NCBI RefSeq assembly: GCF_001043005.1
Contig: NZ_JYKZ01000002.1
Location: forward strand, 1 to 64,000
DNA: 64,000 nucleotides
Origin: Pseudomonas psychrophila
Lineage (GTDB): Bacteria; Pseudomonadota; Gammaproteobacteria; Pseudomonadales; Pseudomonadaceae
Reading direction: 5' to 3'
Below the pieces are notes generated by a model. It ran no database searches. It saw only the letters and a list, made by a program, of their open reading frames with translations, and had not been told where the DNA came from. Every line of letters begins with the position of its first letter. Within the stretch, counting starts at the first letter, position 1. Position numbers and translations under genes: made by a program. Below are positions 1 through 8,829 of the stretch, in pieces.

Positions 1-116
1 TTGACGACCATAGAGCATTGGAACCACCTGATCCCATCCCGAACTCAGCAGTGAAACGATGCATCGCCGATGGTAGTGTGGGGTTTCCCCATGTGAGAGT
101 AGGTCATCGTCAAGAT
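1..116 (+). rRNA. rrf: 5S ribosomal RNA, nearly complete
   Basis: This is the 5S rRNA of the large ribosomal subunit. The conserved core CCCGAACTCAG is present, and the two ends can pair through TTGACGA and TCGTCAA as the terminal helix. A few bases of the 5' end probably lie left of the window, because gamma-proteobacterial 5S RNA is about 120 bases. It is presumably the last gene of an rRNA operon whose 16S and 23S genes are outside the window. Confidence 0.95.
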
Positions 117-124
117 TAAATTCC

Positions 125-165
125 AAACCCCCTGTCTGCTAACGCAGACAGGGGGTTTGTTTTTG
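125..165 (+). terminator. rRNA operon intrinsic terminator
   Basis: A 15-bp perfect stem (125-139 with 144-158) closes on the four-base loop TAAC and is followed by a T-rich tract. It lies right after the 5S gene and should end the rRNA transcript. The stem arms are AAACCCCCTGTCTGC and its complement. Confidence 0.9.
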
Positions 166-311
166 TGGCGAGAAAAGGTGTGGCACGCGCCAAACCAGGC
201 GAGGCCGCTCTTCAGATCGGCTACAGCTAAAGTCCTACAAATATGCACAGTTATTTTGTAGTCCGCGCACTAGAATAGACTCAGTCAATTTCTGAGCCAG
301 AGACTCCCTAT

Positions 312-971
312 ATGCCAGATCCGGTTGACCCCCGCAGGGTGTCAGAATTACCGCTGGACGAGTTGGTGGCCTGTCATGAGTGCGATCTGTTGATGCGCAA
401 GCCGCATCTTGCTCTCGGTGAGAAAGCCCAATGCCCGCGCTGCGGTTACGAACTCTATGCACACAGGTACAAGGTGGTTGAACGCAGCCTTGCGCTTGTG
501 ATCGCCGCCTTGTTGCTCTACATACCTGCGAACTTTTTACCCATCATGCAACTCAACCTCTTGGGCCAGGCGTCGCAAGACACGGTCTGGAGTGGCGTGC
601 TTGGTTTATTCAACACCGGCATGCAGGGCATAGCGGTTGTGGTGTTCCTGTGCAGTATGGGAATTCCGCTACTCAAGTTGCTCTGCCAGCTCGCCGTGCT
701 ACTCAGCATTCGATGGAATATAGGTCGCAGCTACGGGTTACTCATCTACCGTATTTATCATCACCTGCGTGACTGGGGCATGCTTGAGGTGTACCTGATG
801 GGGGTGCTGGTGGCGATTGTGAAACTGGCCGATCTGGCAGAGTTGAGCCTTGGCCTGGGTCTGGTCTGTTTTGTGAGTCTATTGCTGGTACAGGTTTGGC
901 TGGAGGTTGTGATGTCGCCTCACCAGATTTGGCAAGCACTGTCCGGGGAGGATGTTCATGCGGGCGATTGA
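312..971 (+). CDS. pqiA: PqiA/LetA-family inner-membrane protein, first half
   Basis: A 219-residue inner-membrane protein of the paraquat-inducible protein A (PqiA/LetA) family, the membrane partner of MCE proteins that bridge the envelope for lipid transport. A cytoplasmic zinc-ribbon-like knuckle is visible: C21-x2-C24 and C41-x2-C44. About four hydrophobic helices follow, the first near residues 58-78 with the family motif YIPAN. E. coli PqiA and LetA are single proteins of about 420 residues made of two such halves. Here the second half is a separate gene overlapping this one by 14 bases. It is the first gene of a three-gene operon ending in the MCE protein. The name pqiA is by family; LetA would be equally fair because no pqiC-like lipoprotein gene follows. 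Confidence 0.85.
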   Translation: MPDPVDPRRVSELPLDELVACHECDLLMRKPHLALGEKAQCPRCGYELYAHRYKVVERSLALVIAALLLYIPANFLPIMQLNLLGQASQDTVWSGVLGLFNTGMQGIAVVVFLCSMGIPLLKLLCQLAVLLSIRWNIGRSYGLLIYRIYHHLRDWGMLEVYLMGVLVAIVKLADLAELSLGLGLVCFVSLLLVQVWLEVVMSPHQIWQALSGEDVHAGD

Positions 972-1581
972 TGCGGGCATCTTGATCTGTGGCGAGTGCC
1001 ACGAACTCAACAGGCAAGATCCCGACACTGACGAACAGACCTGTACTCGCTGCGGGGCACTGGTCCATGCGCGTCGCCCTGACAGCCTGATGCGCACCTG
1101 GGCATTACTGCTGACCTCGGCCATTCTCTATATTCCGGCTAACCTGCTGCCGATCATGACGGTCAACTCATTGGGCCAAGGCTCGCCGAGTACTATCATG
1201 GCAGGCGTTATCGAACTGGTGCAGCACGGCATGATCCCGATTGCGGCCGTCGTATTTGTGGCAAGCATTCTGGTTCCCACTTTCAAGCTGGTCGGCATTG
1301 CCTTGCTGTTGTTTTCAGTTCAGCGTCATCAGCCGCTGTCTGCACGGCAACGCATCATCATGTATCGTTTTATTGAGTTTATTGGCCGTTGGTCAATGTT
1401 GGATATTTTCGTCATTGCCATTTTGGTGGCCGTGGTGAACTTTGGACGCATAGCCAGCATCGAGGCCAATCTTGGTGCGGTGGCATTTGCCAGTGTGGTG
1501 GTGCTAACGATGCTTGCAGCTGTAACTTTTGATCCCCGACTGATTTGGGATAACACGGAGTCGGACGACGACCATGAGTGA
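958..1581 (+). CDS. PqiA/LetA-family inner-membrane protein, second half
   Basis: A second PqiA-domain protein of about 207 residues, homologous to the preceding gene. Its zinc knuckle is C11-x2-C14 and C29-x2-C32, and the YIPAN motif recurs at the start of the first membrane helix. I chose ATG 958 over ATG 952 because GGGGAGG (945-951) lies six bases before 958 but touches 952. The gene overlaps its upstream neighbour by 14 bases and the downstream MCE gene by 8, so the three are almost certainly co-translated. With the first protein it should reconstitute the two-domain membrane partner found fused in enterobacteria. Confidence 0.85.
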   Translation: MRAIDAGILICGECHELNRQDPDTDEQTCTRCGALVHARRPDSLMRTWALLLTSAILYIPANLLPIMTVNSLGQGSPSTIMAGVIELVQHGMIPIAAVVFVASILVPTFKLVGIALLLFSVQRHQPLSARQRIIMYRFIEFIGRWSMLDIFVIAILVAVVNFGRIASIEANLGAVAFASVVVLTMLAAVTFDPRLIWDNTESDDDHE

Positions 1582-3877
1582 CTTGCCTACCGCTAAAACC
1601 CGCCCGGCTTCGAACTGGTCGGCGATCTGGATCCTCCCGCTTATTGCCCTGATCATTGGTGGCTGGCTGGGGTGGCGTGCCTACAGCCAAACCGGCATCG
1701 ATATTCAAGTGCGCTTTGAAAGTGGCGAAGGCATCGTCGCCAACAAGACCGAAGTGGTCTACAAAGGCATGCCTGTGGGCAAGGTCAAAACCCTGGCTCT
1801 GGATGAGGATGGCCCCAACAAGGGTGTCATTGCTACCGTCGAGATGGACAAGGACGTAGAACAGTACCTCAAGACCAATACCCGCTTCTGGCTGGTCAAA
1901 CCCAGCGTGTCATTGGCCGGTATCACGGGGCTCGAAACCCTGGTCTCGGGTAACTACATTGCCGTGAGTCCTTCCGATGGAGAGCCAGCGCGCAAGTTCA
2001 AGGCACTGTCGCAAGAGCCGCCCCTGTCAGATGCCGTGCCCGGCCTTCACCTGACCCTCAAGGCTGACCGTCTCGGCTCGCTGAACCGTGGCAGCCCGGT
2101 TTTCTATAAGCAAATCCAGGTCGGCCAGATCAAAAGCTACGTGCTCTCGGAAGACCAGAGCACGGTCGAAATCAAAGTCTTTATCGAGCCTACCTACGCC
2201 AATCTGGTGCGCAAACACACGCGTTTCTGGAATGCCAGTGGCATCAGCATCGACGCCAACCTGTCAGGTGTGAAGCTGCGCAGCGAATCCCTTGCCAGCA
2301 TCGTAGCGGGTGGTATTGCGTTCGCTACTCCTGAAAACCGTAAAGACAGCCCGCCTACCGACTCCAATCTGCCGTTCCGGCTCTATGAGGACTTTGATGC
2401 CGCACAGGCCGGTATCAAGGTCAAAGTTAAGCTCAGCGACTTTGAGGGCCTGCAGGCGGGTCGCACACCTGTCATGTACAAAGGCATACAGGTCGGCAGC
2501 CTCAAGGGCCTCAAGGTCGATCCGGACCTTACCAGCGCTAGCGCCGAGTTGACCCTCGACCCGTTGGCCGAAGACTATCTGGTGCAAGGGACTCAGTTCT
2601 GGGTGGTCAAGCCATCGATCTCTCTGGCCGGTATTACCGGGCTGGAAGCGTTGGTAAAAGGCAACTACATCGCCATTCGCCCGGGTGACAAGGGCAGTAC
2701 CCCTGAACGTGAATTTGTTGCACGGCCCAAGGCACCACCGCTGGATCTGCGTTCGCCGGGCCTGCACATGGTGCTCTTCACCGAGAACCTGGGCTCACTG
2801 GATGTCGGTAGCCCGATTCTATACAAGCAGGTCAAAGTCGGTTCAGTTCAGAGCTATCAGTTCTCGCGTACTAAAAAGCAGTTAGTGATTGGCGTACATA
2901 TCGAGAAGGAATACGAAAACCTGGTCAACGCCTCGACCCGCTTCTGGAATGCTAGCGGTATCACGCTGACCGGTGGCCTGACTGGGGGAATACAGGTCAA
3001 GAGTGAGTCCCTGCAAAGCCTGATGGCCGGCGGGATTGCTTTTGAAACCCCAGAAGCCACGGCGCCTCTGCAAAAACGCATCCCGCGCTTCCGCCTGTTT
3101 ACTGACCGCGATGCCGCGATGCAACAAGGTGTCGCCGTTACGATCAAAGTGGCTCGTGCCGATGGACTGCGTGAGGGCACGCCTATTCGCTTCAAGGGGC
3201 TGGATGTTGGCAAGATTGAAAGCGTCGACCTGAGCCAGGACCTGCAATCGGTCATGCTCAAGGCGCGTATTACCGAAGTCCCTGAGCGTATTGCACGGGT
3301 TGGTAGCCAATTCTGGGTGGTCAAGCCAGAACTGGGGCTGATGAAAACAGCCAACCTCGAAACCCTGGTCACTGGCCAATACCTTGAAGTGCAGCCTGCG
3401 ACCAAGCAACTGGGTCGTCAGACCAGCTTTGTCGCTCTGGAACAAGCACCGGATGCCGCTGTTTCTCAGGCCGGGTTAAGCCTTGTATTGAGTGCTGCCC
3501 GTCGTGGCTCGCTCAAAGAGGGTGTGCCCGTGACCTACCGTGAAGTCACCGTGGGCAAGGTGACGGGGTATGAACTGGGTAACACCGCCGATCGCGTATT
3601 GGTGCATATCCTGATCGAGCCTCGTTACGCGCCATTGGTGCGCACCGGCAGCCGCTTCTGGAACACCAGCGGTTTTGGTGTCGACTTTGGCTTGTTCAAA
3701 GGTGCAACGATTCGCACCGAGTCGCTGGAAACCTTGGTCCAGGGCGGCATTGCCTTTGCTACGCCGGATGGCGACAAAATGGGTAATCAGGCCCGCCCCG
3801 AGCAAACCTTCCCGCTCTTCGACAAGTTTGAAGACGAGTGGCTGCAATGGGCGCCGAAGATCCAGCTAGGTAAATAA
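1574..3877 (+). CDS. pqiB: MCE-domain envelope lipid-transport protein (PqiB/LetB family)
   Basis: A 767-residue MCE (MlaD-like) protein with one N-terminal membrane anchor (about residues 15-35) and the remainder in the periplasm. I count six MCE repeats. They alternate between two forms, one with a core like VYKGMPVGKV and one with a core like FYKQIQVGQI, and each is followed by a stretch with TRFW or TQFW. Known relatives have three (E. coli PqiB) or seven (LetB) domains stacked into a hydrophobic tunnel between the two membranes. Six domains without a PqiC lipoprotein gene is intermediate between them. It is last in the operon with the two PqiA-like genes and is followed by a strong terminator. 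Role in lipid trafficking is inferred from the family. Confidence 0.88.
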   Translation: MSDLPTAKTRPASNWSAIWILPLIALIIGGWLGWRAYSQTGIDIQVRFESGEGIVANKTEVVYKGMPVGKVKTLALDEDGPNKGVIATVEMDKDVEQYLKTNTRFWLVKPSVSLAGITGLETLVSGNYIAVSPSDGEPARKFKALSQEPPLSDAVPGLHLTLKADRLGSLNRGSPVFYKQIQVGQIKSYVLSEDQSTVEIKVFIEPTYANLVRKHTRFWNASGISIDANLSGVKLRSESLASIVAGGIAFATPENRKDSPPTDSNLPFRLYEDFDAAQAGIKVKVKLSDFEGLQAGRTPVMYKGIQVGSLKGLKVDPDLTSASAELTLDPLAEDYLVQGTQFWVVKPSISLAGITGLEALVKGNYIAIRPGDKGSTPEREFVARPKAPPLDLRSPGLHMVLFTENLGSLDVGSPILYKQVKVGSVQSYQFSRTKKQLVIGVHIEKEYENLVNASTRFWNASGITLTGGLTGGIQVKSESLQSLMAGGIAFETPEATAPLQKRIPRFRLFTDRDAAMQQGVAVTIKVARADGLREGTPIRFKGLDVGKIESVDLSQDLQSVMLKARITEVPERIARVGSQFWVVKPELGLMKTANLETLVTGQYLEVQPATKQLGRQTSFVALEQAPDAAVSQAGLSLVLSAARRGSLKEGVPVTYREVTVGKVTGYELGNTADRVLVHILIEPRYAPLVRTGSRFWNTSGFGVDFGLFKGATIRTESLETLVQGGIAFATPDGDKMGNQARPEQTFPLFDKFEDEWLQWAPKIQLGK

Positions 3878-3881
3878 GCGT

Positions 3882-3917
3882 AAAAAAAACCGCGATCATT
3901 GATCGCGGTTTTTTTTA
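3882..3917. terminator. bidirectional terminator between pqiB and mksB
   Basis: The perfect inverted repeat AACCGCGATCA / TGATCGCGGTT is flanked by A8 on one side and T8 on the other. It can terminate both the rightward pqiB transcript and the leftward mksFEB transcript. Confidence 0.93.
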
Positions 3918-3933
3918 TGCTCAGGATCCAGCC

Positions 3934-6774
3934 TCAGACTTCATCCAGCTCAGGCTCTTGTACAGCCGTAACTGCGTCAGGCTTCACCTCGTCATGCCGA
4001 CGAATGTACTTCCAGTCGTCTTCATCGATGTAAATCCCGTTAGGCCCGCTGCCGCCCTCAAGGTCGATCGCCACATGAGCGCAGACCTGGGGTTTCACGC
4101 TGGCCAGAATCGGCACAAACCCCAGCTGTAAACTGGTCTCCAGCAGTGCGGTCTGGTTTTTCTCGTCGATATCCGCCGCTTCGTCCAGGTAGTACGGCAA
4201 GCGGATACGCCCGGCCTGATCGCGGTCCATCAAGTGCAGCAACAAATACATGTTGGTCAGCGCCTTGATCGTCATGGTCGTACCGTTGGACGCTGCACCG
4301 TCGATATCGGTATGGATCACCGGTTGGCCATTGACCTTGGTGATCTCGAATGCCAGCTCGAACAAATCCTTGAGCCCCAACTGGTTGTGGTTTGCAGCCA
4401 CCAGTCGTGCCAGGTACTCCTTGGCTTCTTCGTTCTTGTTGTCCTGATCGGCGCTCTGGCTGAGGTCGAACACCGACAGGGTTTCGCCTTCTTCGTACTG
4501 ACCGGCGCTGTGGATAATCTGATCGATATGCTTGAGCGCCTCCTTGTTGGGCGCCAGCACGATGCGGAAACTCTTGAGGTTGGACACCTGGCGTTTATTG
4601 ATCTCGCGGTTGAACAGCGCCAGTTGATGCTCAAGGCTGTCGTAGTCGCTGCGGATGTTGCGCAGCGTACGGGCGATGTCAGTCACTGCCGCCCGGCGCG
4701 CCTTGCCCAGCGTCAGGGCTTCTTCGGTGCGGTGTGCGTAAGCATTGATCAACAGCTGCAGACGCCGCTCCATATCGTCTTCGCTGTCGAACTTGGCCAC
4801 GCCTTTCAAGCGTACCTGAGCGTACAGGGCTTCAATTTGCCCATCGCAGCGCAACAAGCCCTGCCAGCTGTCCTGATAGTCATTGAGCAATGGCAGCAGG
4901 TTGTCCATTGAGTCATCGACCGGGTCCATGAACGGCGTACCGAATGGCAAGTCAGCGGGCAACAACTGACGTCGACGCAAGCTGTCATCCAGCGTGCGCT
5001 GCTTGGCTTCCATGTCACCGATCTGGCGACCGACCAACTGCAACTTGGCGGACAATTGCTGCACGCGCTCGGTAAAGGCATCGCTGGAACGCTTCAACTC
5101 GTCTTGCGCGGCTTCGGCCTGGGCCAGTTGCTCTAGTTTGTCGCCTTCCTCGGCACTTAGCGTCTGGCTGCGGCGGAAATCTTCCAGGGCCTTTTGGGCA
5201 TCCAGCACTTGTTGATACAACGATTCGGCTTCGGTTTTGCTCGCAGCGCGATCTGATGTGACGGCTTGCTGGGTTTTCAGTTGCTTGAGTTCTTTCTCCA
5301 GACGCTCTTTCTGCTCGCGCAAGGCTGCACGGTCAGCCAGCGCCTGCAGGGCAGGGGGCTCAATGTGGCTGAGGTCGATGGAGAGCCCCGGCGCTTCAAA
5401 ACGCTCGCCTTTAAAGCCGTCCAGGATCAGCTCCAGCGACTTGACCCAGGCATCATTGTCATCCAGCGCAATTCCGTGCTCACCCAACGGCAAGCTGAAC
5501 AGGGCGCTGTTGAACAGACGCATCAGGCGCTCTACATCTTGCTGCGAAAACTCTTCGCGCAGGCGGGCATAACTGTTGTTGTCGGCGTGATCGAGTTGCT
5601 GCTTGACGGACTTGAGGCGTTTTTCCAGTTCACGCAGACGCTCGTCAAGATCCTCTGCACTGAACTGACGTGATTGCGCCAACGCTCCTGCCAGTTCGTC
5701 ATGGGCATCCTTGGCGCTCAGCAGTTGCTGCTCCAGCACCTTCACATCGTCAACCAGGGCGAAGCGATGCTTGAGTACCGACAGCTCGCCGAGCCAGCGC
5801 TGAGCGCTGGCGATTTCTCGCTCAAGGCGCATCAACTCCTGGGTGCTGCTGCGCTGATCGTTTTGCAGGGCGTCCTGTTCGTTGCGGTAGTGCTCGGACT
5901 GAATCAGCAGCTCTTCCTTGCGAGCCCCGGCGTAGTCCTGCCATGTGCCAAGCAACGAGTCGAGCAGCGGCGACAGACGATGCAGCTTGCCGCGCAACAG
6001 GTCACGCTGGCGAACACCGGCAGCCAAGGACTCAACCAATGGCCCGGCGCCGACCAGTGCGTTGTAGTCTTGCTCCATGCGTCGTACATCGCGGAAAGCC
6101 TCTTCACATGCGGCGATGTAATCAACGCTACCCGAGCGCAGGCTGTGTTCGAATGCATCGAGAAACAGCTGCTTGAGCTTGGCAGCGGTGATTTCGCGCA
6201 TATGCAGCAGGTTGATAAACAGTGCACGGAACGTTTTGAGGCTCTGTTCGCTGGTAGAGCGCAGCGGTATCAGTGTCAGATCCAGCGGGATCGACGTATG
6301 CCCACCCACCAGCAAACGACGCAGTTCATCGGGCTTGAGTTCGTAGGCTTTGAGGCCATTACGCTCAAGGTTATTGAACAGTTCTTTTTGGCGCAGGCAG
6401 GTATCGTCTTTTTGGTAATGCGCCAGATCCAGCTTGCCCGCATAGGCGAAAAACTGGTGGCCAAAGCCGCCGCCGGGCCCGCGTCCGACCACGCCGATCA
6501 CATGGGGACCGTGGGGCAGGGAGACTTCTACCAGGATATAGCTGGTATCAGAGGCAAAGTAGAAGCGCCGCGATTGCTCAAGGCTGTACTTGCCGAAGCT
6601 CATGTCTGACATGCGTGCCAGAATCGGGAACTGCAAAGCGTTGATCGATGCCGATTTACCGAGGTTGTTTGCCCCGTATACCGACAGCGGGTGTTCCAGC
6701 GGGAACAGGCCCAGGCTGTAACCGGCCGTGTTCAACAAAGCAAAGCGGCGAATGCCGTAGCGTTCCTGGCTCAT
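3934..6774 (-). CDS. mksB: MksB, SMC/MukB-like condensin ATPase
   Basis: A 946-residue SMC-like ATPase of the MksBEF condensin, which folds and helps segregate the chromosome. The Walker A loop GANNLGKS is at residues 34-41. The C-terminal part has the Walker B sequence YYLDEAADID, preceded by a signature-like segment (SNGTTMTIKAL). Between them are long coiled-coil stretches rich in L, E, Q and K. It is much shorter than MukB (nearly 1500 residues), as is usual for MksB. Its ATG overlaps the mksE stop as ATGA (6771-6774). It is last in the F-E-B operon. No mksG nuclease gene follows, because the convergent pqiB operon begins beyond the terminator. Confidence 0.92.
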   Translation of the reverse strand: MSQERYGIRRFALLNTAGYSLGLFPLEHPLSVYGANNLGKSASINALQFPILARMSDMSFGKYSLEQSRRFYFASDTSYILVEVSLPHGPHVIGVVGRGPGGGFGHQFFAYAGKLDLAHYQKDDTCLRQKELFNNLERNGLKAYELKPDELRRLLVGGHTSIPLDLTLIPLRSTSEQSLKTFRALFINLLHMREITAAKLKQLFLDAFEHSLRSGSVDYIAACEEAFRDVRRMEQDYNALVGAGPLVESLAAGVRQRDLLRGKLHRLSPLLDSLLGTWQDYAGARKEELLIQSEHYRNEQDALQNDQRSSTQELMRLEREIASAQRWLGELSVLKHRFALVDDVKVLEQQLLSAKDAHDELAGALAQSRQFSAEDLDERLRELEKRLKSVKQQLDHADNNSYARLREEFSQQDVERLMRLFNSALFSLPLGEHGIALDDNDAWVKSLELILDGFKGERFEAPGLSIDLSHIEPPALQALADRAALREQKERLEKELKQLKTQQAVTSDRAASKTEAESLYQQVLDAQKALEDFRRSQTLSAEEGDKLEQLAQAEAAQDELKRSSDAFTERVQQLSAKLQLVGRQIGDMEAKQRTLDDSLRRRQLLPADLPFGTPFMDPVDDSMDNLLPLLNDYQDSWQGLLRCDGQIEALYAQVRLKGVAKFDSEDDMERRLQLLINAYAHRTEEALTLGKARRAAVTDIARTLRNIRSDYDSLEHQLALFNREINKRQVSNLKSFRIVLAPNKEALKHIDQIIHSAGQYEEGETLSVFDLSQSADQDNKNEEAKEYLARLVAANHNQLGLKDLFELAFEITKVNGQPVIHTDIDGAASNGTTMTIKALTNMYLLLHLMDRDQAGRIRLPYYLDEAADIDEKNQTALLETSLQLGFVPILASVKPQVCAHVAIDLEGGSGPNGIYIDEDDWKYIRRHDEVKPDAVTAVQEPELDEV

Positions 6775-7418
6775 GCGTCCATCTCCTGTTGTTCATCCGC
6801 GATGGCGCGGGCCAGAGCCGCTTCGTCGTCAATGTCGTCATCGACCAGAACCGGTGTCGGCAAAGGCAAGATGCTGTGCAGGCTGGCGGCGAGATCACGA
6901 TCTTGCTGCACCGACAGGCACACATCCAGAAACCGGTGCATCGGTGGCAGAAAACGATAGATACCGGGTTCTTCACTGGCAAAACCGAGCTGGGTCATGC
7001 GGCGCATGATCTTTTCTTCCAGCTCTTCATGGGTGGTGACTTCGGCCTGCACAAACAGGTCGCGGTACTTTTCCAGCAAGGCGGGCAACTCGTCGCGGCC
7101 CAGGCTGCCACCGTCGAGCACGGCAATCGGGTCGCGGCCCTGATCGGCCAGATGCTCGACGATGATGAAGGTGAAGAGCGCCAGGCGCTGTGCGGTCTTG
7201 TTGACTTGCGCGGTGGCGGTGTCGGGCACGAAGTAATAGAAGCCGCGGGTATCACACACCAACTCAAAGCCCAGCGCTTTAAACAGCGTGCGGTATTGAT
7301 CCTGAAAGTTCGACAGTTGTGCGTACAGCTCCGGGTCCCGGCGGCTGACGTGATAGCCCTTGAACAATTCACGAAAAATCGGTGCCAGCTGGGACAGTTC
7401 AGAAAGATCAAGATGCAT
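6771..7418 (-). CDS. mksE: MksE, condensin accessory subunit
   Basis: A protein of about 215 residues in the MksE position, the winged-helix partner that binds the kleisin MksF. I place the start at ATG 7418, where the protein begins MHLDLSEL. It overlaps the mksF stop by 11 bases. Longer in-frame starts up to 7523 would overlap mksF by more than 100 bases and add residues of unlike composition. The stop overlaps mksB as ATGA. The identity rests on operon position between mksF and mksB and on family-typical size. Confidence 0.88.
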   Translation of the reverse strand: MHLDLSELSQLAPIFRELFKGYHVSRRDPELYAQLSNFQDQYRTLFKALGFELVCDTRGFYYFVPDTATAQVNKTAQRLALFTFIIVEHLADQGRDPIAVLDGGSLGRDELPALLEKYRDLFVQAEVTTHEELEEKIMRRMTQLGFASEEPGIYRFLPPMHRFLDVCLSVQQDRDLAASLHSILPLPTPVLVDDDIDDEAALARAIADEQQEMDA

Positions 7419-8685
7419 GCAGGGGGCTCGCAGATGTCTGGGTCGCATCTTCGCAGTGAGAAAGCAAAGCGAATGAGCGCAGGCTGACCAGGTGTTCTTG
7501 GGTGTGGTAATCGCGGCGCTCAAGGCGCTCGCGCACGAAGCGTTTTTCGCGGGACAGGCGGGAGAACCAATACAACAATTCGTCGGTGCCGCCGTCCGGC
7601 TCTTGTGCCAGTAGCCAGGTCATCAAGTCCGGCATTGGCAGCGCGTCGCTGCAGCGCTCGAGCATTTCCTTGACCGTGCGCGGGGCCTTGGGTGTCTCGC
7701 CCCGGTGGACTTTATGAGCCTTGGGAAATTTCGCGGGTTTGGGCTCGAAGCGGGCCAGGGCATACACATAAGCCTCAACCTGACTTGCACTGCCCAAAAA
7801 GGTGCTTTGGGGGCGAGTGAACATCGGCATCGAGGCTTGCGGCACCGCGTCCAGCCCCTTGCGCCGGATGGCTGCCAGTGCCAGCGCCGCGCCGCGGGTC
7901 ACGGCATTGTGCCGGCGGGCTTCTTCACGCAGCGGCAGCAGCAGCTCGCGGGCATGGCGCAGGGTCATCTGGGCGCTGGTTTGCATTTCGAGGATGCGCG
8001 CATGGGTGCGCAACAGCATGTCGTCGTCCACCAGATGGCCAAGGCGCTGTTGCTCGCTGAGCATGCGCAGCAGCACGATCTCGACCTTGCGCACGCCCTG
8101 CTCGAAGGCACCATCGGCGTTGACCAGTTGAATCATGGGCTCGACGTATTCGTCCCACGTAGCCAGAACTTCGGCATAGCGCTGGCGCAGCGGGATTTGC
8201 CGGTCGCTGGTCTTGGCCCGCTCGGCTACGGCCACCAATGCTTGCTCATCGTTCGCCAGCTTCTTCAGTACATCACGTACCCGCATGTCGAGCAGGCGCA
8301 GCTGGCGAGCCAGGTCATGGCCGTCACGGATGTCGAACGCATCCTGGATATAGCCCGCCAAGCGCTCCAGATGGCGCAGGTAAGCTTCGATTTCAAGGCA
8401 CAGCCCAAGGCGATGCTCGTGCCTCAGATACGCTAGAAAGTCGTGAATTTGGGCGTTGAGCTCGAAGCGGTTCGGGCTTTTTGCGACCGGCACCAGAATG
8501 TCCAGACGGATCCAGCTGTCGAGCACGCTGGTGATATCTTGAGGTGTGCTGTCCACCTGATGAGCGGCCAGTTGCAGACGCAATTCGTTCAGGCTCAAGG
8601 TGCCTTGGTCGAAGTGTTCACACAAAGGCTCAAGGAGTGCCCAGTGCTCGGCGAGGGCACGTAAAACGCGCTTGGGTTCGATCAT
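7408..8685 (-). CDS. mksF: MksF, kleisin-type condensin subunit
   Basis: A protein of about 425 residues and first gene of the mksFEB operon. MksF is the kleisin that bridges the MksB heads. The sequence is mostly helical, with an N-terminal winged-helix-like region (LRALAEHWALLEPLCEHF) and long charged helices. I chose ATG 8685 (MIEPKRVLRAL). A TTG five codons upstream is also possible. The promoter should lie in 8686-8829, shared with the divergent holD-like gene. Confidence 0.87.
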   Translation of the reverse strand: MIEPKRVLRALAEHWALLEPLCEHFDQGTLSLNELRLQLAAHQVDSTPQDITSVLDSWIRLDILVPVAKSPNRFELNAQIHDFLAYLRHEHRLGLCLEIEAYLRHLERLAGYIQDAFDIRDGHDLARQLRLLDMRVRDVLKKLANDEQALVAVAERAKTSDRQIPLRQRYAEVLATWDEYVEPMIQLVNADGAFEQGVRKVEIVLLRMLSEQQRLGHLVDDDMLLRTHARILEMQTSAQMTLRHARELLLPLREEARRHNAVTRGAALALAAIRRKGLDAVPQASMPMFTRPQSTFLGSASQVEAYVYALARFEPKPAKFPKAHKVHRGETPKAPRTVKEMLERCSDALPMPDLMTWLLAQEPDGGTDELLYWFSRLSREKRFVRERLERRDYHTQEHLVSLRSFALLSHCEDATQTSASPLHAS

Positions 8686-8808
8686 GGGATGGCCAGTCAA
8701 TTGGCAATGAAAGGCCGCGATTGTACTGCAACGTGCGGTCGAGTCATCACTTGGCGGATCAACTGCAGGCGGGAAGGGCAGAAGGGCGGTAGAATCCCCC
8801 CTCTTTAG

Positions 8809-8817
8809 TTATCCACA
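8809..8817 (+). promoter_or_regulatory. perfect DnaA-box sequence
   Basis: TTATCCACA matches the consensus DnaA-binding 9-mer exactly. It lies 12 bases before the start of the holD-like gene in the divergent mksF/holD control region. Binding is not shown by sequence alone. Confidence 0.45.
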
Positions 8818-8829
8818 GATGGCCGACCC

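Noticed and set aside
5674..6609. Open frame of 311 codons on the plus strand
   Set aside because: Antisense to mksB, with no recognisable protein features.
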